Shown piece by piece: positions 1 through 9,324 of a DNA stretch of 64,000 nucleotides; the first letter of the stretch is position 1; each line of letters opens with the position of its first letter. The stretch spans positions 115,486,703 through 115,550,702 of the forward strand of contig OY294070.1 in assembly GCA_958510875.1 (NCBI GenBank), in the 5' to 3' direction. Source of the DNA: Endomychus coccineus (Eukaryota > Arthropoda > Insecta > Coleoptera > Endomychidae). The notes under the pieces are model-generated. The model saw nothing but the letters and a program-made list of their open reading frames with translations, was not told the DNA's origin and did no database searches. The position numbers and the translations under genes are program-made.

Positions 1-797
1 ACTTGTTGCCATGCCAACGAAAAAAATTCAGCGGAAATTTTTTCTTTTAAGGTAGAGGAGCAGTTTGAGTTTGAAAGTGATACAATACATAGCAAAACAC
101 CCGTTCACAAAAATAAATTCAATATTTAAATTCATTCGTTTCTTCATTGAAATTTGTATTTTATTTGATTTCATAACAACATTAGAATGTTTTTGATATT
201 TCTCTTGAAAATTCTCTCTTCGTAATGGCTAATAGCAAAGGACAGAAGACTCTAAATTTACCAAATGTTTGTGTTTAAGCAAATAAATGTAATATTTTGA
301 AACCACTTTGTTCAATTTATTCTTGCCAATTCTGTTAAATTTTATAGACGTTTGCAACAGCTTTTCTTTGATTTTCTTGAATAAACCTTTACGATTTGCC
401 ACATTTAACATTTCTGGTGAACAATATTCAATTAACTCCAGTAAATACGTTAGTTAGGAATGGAAAATGTTCACGTGACTTAATTCGTCGCAACATGAAC
501 AAGCCTCGTAATTTTTAAAACAACTCATTGTTACATTATAATCTGAGACGATTGATTTTGTACAAAATATAGAGAAAGTACAATAATGACATTTGTCATG
601 GTATCTGTCATAGCCATGGCCGCCTATTATCATTAAGCAATATTACTATTTTATGATTATTTGATTCGCTTAAAAAAAAGAAACTATCGTGTGCTAAAAA
701 CAAATATACTTCCTCGAATTTCAGTGAATCAAATTTAACCCAAAAACATAAAAGAGACTATATATAATAATAAAGATTCTCGAAAATTTAAAAAAGA
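1..797. other. AT-rich stretch without recognisable gene
   Basis: I see no coding region, RNA gene or repeat structure here that I can support. The open frames are short and have no recognisable motif. Base composition is similar to the other non-coding stretches of the window. Confidence 0.5.
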
Positions 798-826
798 GTG
801 TTAATGTGACCTATTTCCCGAGAATT
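798..826 (+). repeat. Fragment of the Penelope-type repeat tail
   Basis: This short block matches the sequence following the hammerhead-like motifs near 26.27 kb and 31.37 kb. All contain GTG, a short variable piece, then GACCTATTT or AACCTATTT and CCGAGAATT. No ribozyme-like core is visible just upstream here, so it is probably a truncated copy of the same terminal repeat. The match is only about 29 bp. Confidence 0.45.
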
Positions 827-861
827 TTATATAATCTATAGATAATCTGTTTAAAATAATT

Positions 862-1235
862 TAACACAACTGAAGTAGGTGAATCAAAAGATATTTGAAT
901 TTTATTGTAAATCAGTTGCCAAAAGAAAACCATTAGTTGAAAACACATACTTCCACCACTTTTAGTAAATAAAATGTAATTCAACAATATGTAATAAACC
1001 ATATTTATTCTACTTTTAACAATTTTGTACAATTAAAGTGGGTGGATCAAACATTACTACCGATATTTAAATTTCATTGTAAATCAGTTGCCGAAAGAAA
1101 ATTATTGGTTAAAACACATACTTCCACCAATTTTATTAAATGAAATTTGATTCAACAACATGTAATAAACTATATTTAATCCACTTTTTACAATTATGTA
1201 CAACTAAAGTGAGTGAATCAAAAATTACAACTTGA
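862..1235. repeat. Tandem repeat, period about 168 bp, 2-plus copies
   Basis: Units begin near 865, 1033 and 1201 with a shared block reading AAAGTGGGTGGATCAAA or variants. The first two copies continue with the same sequence (AAATCAGTTGCC, then CACATACTTCCACCA, then ATGTAATAAACTATATTTA). The third copy is cut after about 30 bp. Divergence between copies is about 10-15 percent by eye. No coding potential. This is either a short satellite array or a local tandem duplication. Confidence 0.75.
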
Positions 1236-1460
1236 TTTTCAATTCCGTGGCGGAACATTATAAATTATAGCCATACACAATTTAAGCATTAAAAACTACA
1301 AGTTTTTTTGACTTTTGGACTCGCATACATCAAACTCTCAAAAACCATTAATAAATTATGGCATTCCTTTGTAATGTCTCATATTTTCATGACAAAATAT
1401 CGAATAATATCACATTGAAATTATTTTAAACCAATTTTTCTTCGGTGTGAAATTCTCTTA

Positions 1461-1514
1461 CCAAATATCCCGAGTGCACAAATCAATTTCCGGAAATTTT
1501 GCACTTGGGATATT
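1461..1514. repeat. Imperfect inverted repeat (hairpin)
   Basis: Arms AAATATCCCGAGTGCACAAA and TTTTGCACTTGGGATATT can pair around a centre that is itself palindromic (AATTTCCGGAAATT). It could be the remains of a small foldback element. No function can be assigned. Confidence 0.5.
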
Positions 1515-2373
1515 ATAAGTGGAAATTTGGTTTATTGAATTAGATTATTATGTTTGGAATCAATTTTGATATCAACACTATCCCAATCACTTCCTTTGAT
1601 TTTCATGAAATTATGTGGATATTGTGGATTTAACAAGACTAATGGAAACGAAATACTAGAAGGTACAGATCATGTTGACATGATAAATTGTATATTGAAG
1701 CATAACAATCCATTCAACTTCACGGGTAGTGTATGTTAAACATCCAAATTCCAGAGCGTTGTAACGAACTTCATTATGCATAATAAGATGAATTTTCACA
1801 ACCGTTTGAATCATGAATAAATTTTAATTGCTCTAGCCTTTTCATAGCATTCGCCCGACCAGAAAGATATGGAAGAGTTATAAAAGACATCCGAAGTTGG
1901 TGCAGGTCCTTATAAACTTCTACTAAAGTTTTTATTATGAATCGTCGAAGCTCTTTTGAATAGTTCAATGTATAAGAGGCGGAAACTAAAAGAGGAAAGC
2001 AGAAATTGCGAACAAAAGGGAAAAAGTCAATATAACCCGCACCCTTGGCCATTCAGCTTTGACATGGAACAATATTCAAACCGCACATGCTACCGTGAAA
2101 ACAACCGTATATTGCGTATATTTGCAAGTTGTTAAATGGGACTCGGTAAGATAATGATCTGGTAACCACTTCATTCATCTTGCTCTCCAAACCACATTGC
2201 TATGAAGATAAACAAATTTATAAGCCACATATATCACATGCCGAAGAACAGGGAATTAAAAAAATATCCTCTGGTATTTGCAGGTCTGCAATTTCGAAGG
2301 CTCCAGAGTACCTATATAATTTAATCATTCGTAATCTATGAGAAATGTTTGTCAGCATTCATAATTCATATTA
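1515..2373. other. No recognisable gene
   Basis: A minus-strand frame of 92 codons (1774-2052) is open but has no motif I recognise and no supporting context. I regard it as chance or as decayed coding sequence. Nothing else is apparent. Confidence 0.4.
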
Positions 2374-5353
2374 TGGTACAGTCGCTCTGTCGTGAAAAAT
2401 TGCCAAAAACTGTTTTTTTTTTTGGGGAGTGGTATTTCAGAGTGGTTTCGTATGTTTTTTGGGTCGTTGATCACGAATCTGAGAGTCAAATGTGTATTGG
2501 ATCAATGCGCTTCAAGTTATGAGCAATTTTTATGGCCAAAAAAGTCATTTTTTGCGTATTTTTGGTTTAACCTGAAAAGTATGACATATATGAAAAAAAT
2601 ACATGTATGAAAATTATAGGTATTATTAAAACACGTCGAATGAGCTCAACTAGAAGTTTCTAAAATATTTTGGACTCACTGTGGACCCATTATAGTCTTT
2701 TTTTTTTTGAAAAAACCAACAAAAACTCATCTGACTTTATTTTTCAACATAATGAATTGTAAATGGCAAGAAATTGTGCATTTTTATATCTATTCTTATG
2801 TACTTTTCGATTTTTTTTAATATCTTATGAGCAGGCGCTACAATCGGCCATTTACAAAAAATCTTAAAATGGCGATAACTGGTTGAATTTTGAATTTATT
2901 GACTCGAAACAAAAAGCATTCGGAAGATTTTGATATTTTTTACCTTGTTTCTCAAGCTTGCACATTTTTTTTGAAATGCGGCAATTTGGCGCTAGGTCAA
3001 AGTTTTTTAACTTCAAAAAAATCGATAAATTTTAACGTTAAATTTTGTGAAATGAATTGAAATTTTCACAGCTAGAAGGCATTTCCATGACCAACTTTTG
3101 AGCCCAACCCGAACTCGATTGGTCAAGATTCGGCTGAGATATTGAAGTAGACGTGTTGAGGTTCACCCTGAGCCCAAATTTTGGGTTTTTGGAAAAAAAC
3201 TTGGATTTTCCAAAAGAAAATAAATAAAACTATCTAATGCTGAAATGCGTATTCCTATTTTTTTTGACAATTTGGCTAAGATTTGAATAAAAAAATTCTA
3301 TTCATTTATTTTCTCATGAAACAATATTTTACCTTGAAAGAAAGCGCGAAATTTATGAATTTATTTCACAAAATTTGAATTTTTTTGATGAATTGATACA
3401 TTTTTCTTATTATAAAAATATTTTTTGAGTTAATACGTATGCTTGTTAGTGTACGAAAGTGTGTATGTGTCTTTTTTCATGTCTGTGCACGTGAGTGCGT
3501 GCACAAGCGCGCTTTCTTAATTTTTGTAAATAAATCTTCAAAGCTTTTTTCACCATTTATTATTTTTTTATTACATAAAAACAAACTTCTTTACAACTTC
3601 ATAAAATATGTATTATGATCTATTTCAAACTAATTAATAATTAATTATTTACACATACACAAAGACATTTTATTCCAATAACTGTAATTTATACTAATAT
3701 AACTTAAAAAGATTTTCAAGGTATAATGTCTTTTATTTGTCAACAATGGGAATTTCAAACATGATATGATTAAGCCCTCATTTTCTTCACCTTTTTACTG
3801 GCACTTTTTTGGGCTGTGACAAAGCATCTTCACTATCTGTTGTGCAATCAGAAGTACCTAGTGTTTATTATATCATCTTCGTCACTGTCGCCGCGCATCT
3901 CAATGGACGGTTTATGATCATTATCAATATCGTCAGAAACTATTTCGCAAACATCTGAAGAATCTTTATTACAAATTTCGTCATCAACATTATCAAAATC
4001 GTTAACATCTGTTTCGTATTGATCGAATAAAATGATGTCTTTTACGCAACAATTCGCGCAATTTTCACCTTCGCAATATTTGCACAATGCAGAGCAAGGT
4101 AAACTAACTTTCTTGCAAGTGCATCTTCCGGTACATTTTTGTTTGCAATTGCAAAAAATTGTTTTCAATAATTCGTCTGGAGCAGCTTCTGCGGTTATTT
4201 GAATTGACATAAGGCCATTCTCAGTAACTTTCCAACCCCATTGGGTTGGTTAAATATTCTCGTTGCCCATCCAAATCTGTACTTGGCAATATACACGATA
4301 TATATGGTATTTCGCTACATCGTCAGTTGGCGGTAGGCTTTCCAATTCGCAAGCTGATTTTTTCGTACGTTTTTTAAACAAATAAGCCGTAAATGACCGA
4401 GTTCAAGGTAAAATATTGTTTCATGTGAAAATAAATGAAGAAATTTTTTTTATTCAAATCGTAGCCAAATTGTCAAAAATATAAGTAGAGATACGCATTT
4501 TCAGCATCAAATAGTTTTATTGTTTTCTTTTGGAAAATCCAAGTTTTTTACAAAAACCCAAAATTTGGGCTCAGGGTGAACCTCAACACGTCTGCTTCAA
4601 TATCTTAGCCGACTCTAGACCAATCGAGTTCGGGTTGAGCTCAAAAGTTGGATCGTGGAAATGTCTTCTAGCTGTGAAAATTTCAATTCATTTCATAACA
4701 TTTAACCTTAAAATTTATCGATTTTTTTGAGGTTAAAAAACTTTCACCTAACGCCAAATTGCCGCATTTGAAAAAAAATGTGCAAGCTTGAGAAACAAGA
4801 TAAAAAATATCAAAATCTTCCAAATGCTTTTTGTTTCGAGTCAATAAATTGAAAATTCAAATATTTATCGCCATTTTAAGATTTTTTGTAAATGGCCGAT
4901 TGTAGCGCCCCCTCATAAGATATTCAAAAAAATCTAAAAATACATAAAAATAGATACAAAAATGCACAATTTCTTGCCATTTACAATTCATCAAGTTGAA
5001 AAATAAAGTCAGAGGAGTTTTTGTTGGTTTTTTTTCAAAAAAAGGGCTAAAATGGGTCCAGAGTGAACCCAAAATATTGTAGAAACTTCTACTTAGGCTC
5101 ATTCGACGTGTTTTAATAATACCCATAATTTTCATACAGGTATTTTTTTCATGTATGTCATACTTTTCATGTTAAACAAAAAATACTAAAAAACGACTTT
5201 TTTGGCGATAAAAAATGCTCATAACTTGAAGCGCATTGATCCAATACACATTTGACCCTCAGATTCGTGATCAGCGACCCAAAAAACATAAGAAATCACT
5301 CTAAAATAACACTCCTCAAAAAAACCGTCAAAAATTACAGAGCGACTGGACTA
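2374..5353. mobile_element. Long-TIR DNA transposon (TAGTCC family, copy A)
   Basis: Two arms of about 950 bp (2374-3340 and 4407-5353) are inverted copies of each other. The termini share CAGTCGCTCTGT. The right end, read inward, is TAGTCCAGTCGC; the left end is a mutated TGGTACAGTCGC. TTA directly precedes the left end and directly follows the right end, giving a 3-bp target duplication. Each arm contains the block GGGTCGCTGATCACGAATC or a close variant, which recurs in the elements at 23.9 and 53.1 kb. The roughly 1.1-kb centre holds the end of a CXC-domain gene. The arms begin exactly where the coding tail stops, so this is a deletion derivative of a larger autonomous element. The superfamily is uncertain. 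As I recall, Academ transposons also make 3-4-bp duplications, but no transposase core remains here to test this. Confidence 0.8.
3848..4401 (-). pseudogene. C-terminal part of a CXC zinc-binding domain protein
   Basis: On the minus strand a frame enters at about 4401 with a region containing LPPT and QVQIWMGNEN. It meets one in-frame stop at about 4246, then continues with PTQWGWK into an open 120-aa ORF starting with Met at 4210. Residues 16-55 of that ORF are cysteine-rich, with CNCKQKCTGRCTCKK, then CSALCKYCEG, then CANCC, as in tesmin/TSO1-like CXC domains. An acidic tail follows (VDDE, DSDEDD). I have seen this LPPT...W...GW...CXC order at the C-terminus of large uncharacterised insect proteins that look transposon-encoded; that is recall, not a search. 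The upstream protein is replaced by the inverted arm of the host element. Whether the 120-aa ORF is expressed is unknown. Confidence 0.6.
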
Positions 5354-5465
5354 TTAATCTAATTCATATCCGATATTATCCTAGCACCTTCGACATCTGC
5401 CAACCACTGAGAACTGTGTTTGATAAAACAAATCTAAATCTATGAAAGTAACTTATTCGAGCGCA

Positions 5466-6310
5466 TTGATATGTTGGAAGCTGCTCGACCTTTAGACTGA
5501 AGCTGGATGCGATAGCACCTGCCGTGAGGTTCTAAATAACCCAGAGGACGTGCTGGCAGAATATACTTCGGACCACTTTCGTCAGGGAGACTCTTGTGGT
5601 TCACAGGCGAGTCCAAGACTGGCGAGTCTAGCGAAGCCGGAGTCTAGTCGTACACATCCAGGGTGGAGCTTTCAGTTTCATAGGTGCTCACATTACCGTT
5701 ATCCAGGCCGAGGTCTGTGCAATCCGGCTCTGGAGAACCTCAGCCTCCTAAACTACCGAGGTAGGCGGATTTAATCTGCACCGATGGAAAAGAGGCACTG
5801 TGCGCTTTTCGCGTACAGAATGACTTCCAAGCTTGTTTTGGAATGTAGGGAGACCCTGTTTGAATTAGTCATGAGGAACAAACTTCAGGTAGTATGGGTA
5901 CCGGCCCACTCTGGTATATAACGAAATGAAGTGTCCGATGAATTGACAAACGGAGATTCCTAGGTAACCCTGGCCCCGATCCATTGATCGGTATCTCATC
6001 GACCAACGAGCTCCAATTCCCCCGAGAACTTCTGGATAGAGAGTGGCTCTCAGTTAGGCGTGGTGCACTGTGAGGCAGGCGAAGCTACTCATTGTGGAGT
6101 TCTCCTCCAAACGCTCGAAACCCTTCCTCTCCATGAGCAGGAAATGCATAAATCTGGTGACAGGACTCCTTACAGGCCACTGTGATCTGAATAGACATAA
6201 TATACACTTAATGAGTATCGTTGATGATTCAGGTGCTAAGGCCTCTCATATCCTTGTAGAATGTTCAGTACTGCTTCTCTTAGGCTACAACATCTCAGCA
6301 GCGCATGTCA
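5466..6310 (+). pseudogene. Non-LTR retrotransposon RNase H and C-terminal region, decayed
   Basis: Plus-strand pieces in several frames fit the end of a non-LTR pol protein. Around 5885-5940 the translation gives QVVWVPAHSGI then EVSDELT, the C-terminal signature of an RNase H domain. From 6120 to 6290 comes the downstream region LVTGLLTGHCDLNRH followed by a HILVEC segment, typical of the Cys/His-containing tail after RNase H in beetle and fly elements. Frameshifts and a stop after HSGI show it is dead. It is related to the copy at 13.45-14.74 kb, which has the same GLLTGHC motif. No reverse transcriptase part is present. Confidence 0.7.
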
Positions 6311-6379
6311 TCCGATGCCTTATCAGCCATCAATCCATTGTAACCTATTTCTGCTACCCCCCTCCCCCATTCATTCATT

Positions 6380-6610
6380 TTAGGGGTATCGCAGCACGGG
6401 CTTACAGAAGTGGCATTTCTCGGTTTTGATCTGTAAATTGGCAATTCTCAATCTCCGAAATACTTCCTTTAAATGAGCCGAATGATCCTCAAATGTTTTG
6501 CTTACCACTATTATATCATTGATATAAGGATATGCATTTGGTTCCATGACGGGCTCTATTACTAATAAGCCAATCAAGGTGCTTCTCAGGAGTTGAATAC
6601 AAAACTTCAA
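6380..6610 (-). pseudogene. Ty3/gypsy reverse transcriptase fragment
   Basis: The minus strand encodes about 50 residues of a Ty3/gypsy-type RT palm and thumb. YINDIIVVSKTFEDH corresponds to the YxDD active-site strand with the first Asp changed to Asn. HLKEVFRRLR and then EKCHFC and LRYP follow. The frame stops being recognisable at the edge of the adjacent tandem repeat. RNase H and integrase are absent, so this is an isolated scrap. It cannot be linked to the gypsy piece at 40.6 kb because they do not overlap in coding content. Confidence 0.75.
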
Positions 6611-6757
6611 ATAACCAGGGTGGTGCCTTGTTGGTGCTGTCGGGGCGGATAATTATTACGAAACGAACAAGGTGATTCACAGGAGTCAAATACAACACCT
6701 CCAACCACCAGGGTTGTGCTTTGCTTATCCAATCGGTAACGGACAATTATTCATAAA
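6566..6757. repeat. Two-copy tandem repeat of about 95 bp
   Basis: Two units share CAAGGTGCTTCTCAGGAGT or CAAGGTGATTCACAGGAGT, then AATACAA, then CCAGGGTGGTGCC or CCAGGGTTGTGCT. In the minus-strand frame this gives two similar peptides (PWWLEVLYLTP and PWLFEVLYSTP), which reflects the DNA duplication rather than a protein repeat. Confidence 0.6.
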
Positions 6758-7793
6758 CTAGACAAGGTGGTCTAACATTTTTACCTCATAAATTGACCGC
6801 AACCACTTTTTTTCTCCATTTTGGGGTATTTTGGACATTTTTAGGGGAAGTTCATAAAAAAATTGCTATCTCCAGTTATATTGGGAATTAAGAAACAAAA
6901 CTGGAACCCTTTCATTGTCAACGTTTAGGGAACTCCCAGTTCAAATTTCAAGTAAATCCGACCTCCCCCTTCCTCGCAATAGATGTATATATATACATAA
7001 ATGCATGGGAACTTCCGTGACGGCTGACTCGAGCAGACAGAAAAAGCCGTATAAGATGGGGATGAAACGGTTAATTAAAAGATTTCATAGGCATCTTACT
7101 GATGAGACCACCTTTTCTTTTTTTTTTTATTTTTTTAATTTTTTTTTTTTAATTTTTCTCAAATTGTACATATTCATTCAATATTATTGCTGTCTTCTCT
7201 TCCGACCACTTAAACTCGCCATGCTGTATACACTGGATGTACTGCTGGAAATACTATTTCCTCAGAATCTGTCACCTAAAATAGTATCATATTGCTAATG
7301 TAGTATAAAAACGATGATCATCACCTTAAAAAAACTATGCAAATACCCGCATTTTGACTCCAAGCAGATGTCAATCGGATGAAAAAGACATGAGATATCT
7401 CAATACGAATTAGCTACAAATTTCTTGGAAACTATTTGATATTTTAACTTGAAATTTGGAGTGCAATTTTGAGGGCATAATACATACCTTCAGTCCAAAT
7501 TTCAGCTAAATCGGTCCGAGTTAGCCGTCACGCAAGTTCCCATGCATTTATGTATATATATACATCTATTGCGAGGAAGGGGGGTGTCGGATTAGCTTGA
7601 AATTTGAACTGGCAGTTCCTTAGGCATTGACAATAAGAGGGTTCCAGTTTGGTTTCTCAATTCCCAATACAACTGGAGATAGCAATTTTTTTTGACGAAC
7701 TCCCCCCAAAAATTTCCAAAATACCCCAAAATGGGGAAAAAAAGGGGTTGCGGTCAATTTAGGAGGTAGAAATTTTAGAGTTTCGTTTCATAG
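6758..7793. mobile_element. Long-TIR non-autonomous DNA element
   Basis: About 270 bp at the left (to about 7035) is an inverted copy of the right end (from about 7520). Shared blocks include AAATTGACCGCAACC, CTATCTCCAGTT, and CTCGCAATAGATG followed by an alternating TA/TG run and AAATGCATGGGAAC. The 480-bp centre is AT-rich and has no recognised coding region. The outermost 15 bp match poorly, so the exact ends and target duplication are unsure. The termini do not match the TAGTCC family, so this is a separate family. Confidence 0.75.
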
Positions 7794-9047
7794 GTACACC
7801 AAAACAAACATTTTTCATGGGGTCGCGTTAAATCATAAAAAATTTACCGATATCACTTATTTTTTGATTTCACATACTCTACTAAGGGTTTATTCCTAGT
7901 TTAGGCAGTGACAGGGAATTATTAAGAATCTACTTTTACGAAAAAATTGACCAAGTTAGAATTGATATCTTACTTAGGCAATGATACGGAATTTATTTAA
8001 TTTTACGGAATCAAAACCAGAATTATACTCACTTTCCAATCTTTCGGTAATAATATTATAACGGCGGAGTGCAACACGGTTTGCAATTTCCTCGGTACTC
8101 AGCTAGTAGGAAAGTCCTCTGTCTTGTTACTCGGCTACCAGAAAAGCAAAGTTCGCAGCGAAATCGAACACATTTCATACTCTTCAAGGATGCATCATTA
8201 CACCATGCAACATTCTAGCCTTTGGCGCTAAACTAGACCTGCTGAATTGAGGTTTGTTTCGAGGGGTGCACAATGAACTCAATCAAGTGGTCTATGTGCT
8301 CCCTAGTAGGTACCTGATTGTCATATTTTGAATAACTACATGCTTTGCTTTACAAATACTTTGTGAATCTCCTTCAAAATAACCAATCTAACGCAATGTA
8401 TTACGGATAGATCGTGTACAAGAATTGGTAGAAGTATGTAGAACATGAGAGCATTGTCGAAATTTGTGAAACTAAGAGGTCGGTATTCTAGATAATAATC
8501 GTTCGTTCCATAATGTACGTCTTGCATGCTAAGTCAAGATATTGATTATATTTACAATGTGTTATTTGATAGTGTCGGAAAGCTTCAGACCTCTCTCTCT
8601 GGTGAAAAGAGCTGGTGCACTTTATGAGGAATTTGGTAGATGATCCTTAATTCGAAAGCATTCCAATTTTCATCACTCTCTGGAGATTGTATTCCACATT
8701 TGTTTAGTATCAAAACCGCTGTGTGTTTTCTCCTACGGAGATGCTGTCCTCATTCAAAATAATTGGATGGAAGGTATGCACTATTAGGTCGATTGGATGG
8801 GTGTGACGCGAAATAACCTAATTTGCACTCCGTTTGTGCATCTGAGATGAGTCTTGTCAAACATTCTACTCGGAAGAGATTTCATCTCGAATTTATCGAT
8901 GCTAGTTAACCTAATGAAAATACGTTTGGAATTCTTAACAATTGATGATGTCACATAATTTTCAAGGTGATTTCATAGAGAACTTTTAGCTTTGAAATGA
9001 AAAAGCTATTTGGATTCAGCTCTATCAATACAAGATACATGTTCAAA
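7794..9047. other. No recognisable gene
   Basis: The sequence is AT-rich without repeats or motifs that I can support. The short frames (for example 8336-8527 minus) have no family signature. Confidence 0.5.
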
Positions 9048-9111
9048 TATAATGAAGAAAATTCGTGGCGTGCAGACGAGTTGTTAAGTTATTCAAATTC
9101 CACCAGAAGTT

Positions 9112-9190
9112 TATCCTCAAGCAGGATTCGAACTTGCGACCTCTAAATTGCCGGTTAGTGCTCTACCACCTGAGCTACCGAGCACGATTG
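9112..9190 (-). tRNA. tRNA-like pseudogene, minus strand
   Basis: It has a D-arm and A-box-like segment, an anticodon loop resembling CCGGCAA, and a T-arm B-box with GTTCGAATCC. The acceptor stem is poor, so a pseudogene or SINE-head origin is more likely than a working tRNA. Confidence 0.35.
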
Positions 9191-9258
9191 CTCAGTTGGT
9201 AGAGCACTGACGACCGGCAATCTAACTACCGAGCACGGTTCGAATCCTGCTCGAGGAT
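9184..9258 (+). tRNA. tRNA-like pseudogene, plus strand
   Basis: This is the inverted partner of the previous copy. A-box GCTCAGTTGGTAGAGC and B-box GGTTCGAATCC are clear. The anticodon-arm region differs from the other copy by substitutions around 9225-9232 (CTAACTACCGAGC replaces the expected variable loop), which breaks the fold. Confidence 0.35.
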
Positions 9259-9324
9259 AAATTTTTTCTGGAATTTTAATAACTTAAGAACTTGTCTGCA
9301 CGCCACGAATTCTCTTCATTATAA

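Larger units (their letters stand above)
9048..9324. mobile_element. Inverted dimer of a tRNA-derived unit
   Basis: The whole block is a near-palindrome. The left arm starts TATAATGAAGAAAATTCGTG and the right arm read inward is TATAATGAAGAGAATTCGTG, continuing through GGCGTGCAGAC to the middle near 9186. Each arm carries a tRNA-gene-like segment. The minus-strand copy (9112-9190) has an A-box-like TAGCTCAGGTGGTAGAGCA and a B-box-like GTTCGAATCC. The plus-strand copy (9186-9256) has TTGCTCAGTTGGTAGAGCA and GGTTCGAATCC. The anticodon loop region reads CCGGCAA. The acceptor stems do not pair convincingly, so these are tRNA-derived rather than functional tRNAs. The arrangement suggests a SINE-like unit duplicated head to head, or a foldback MITE that captured a tRNA. 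Confidence 0.75.

Noticed and set aside
1774..2052. Minus-strand 92-codon frame as a gene
   Set aside because: No recognised motif, no splice or promoter support, and chance frames of this length are common here.
2392..5135. Short ORFs in the inverted arms of the 2.4-kb element
   Set aside because: Related frames appear in both arms only because the arms are inverted copies. No known domain is encoded.
9112..9258. Two working tRNA genes
   Set aside because: A and B boxes exist, but the acceptor stems and the plus-strand anticodon/variable region do not fold properly, and both lie in a transposon-like palindrome.
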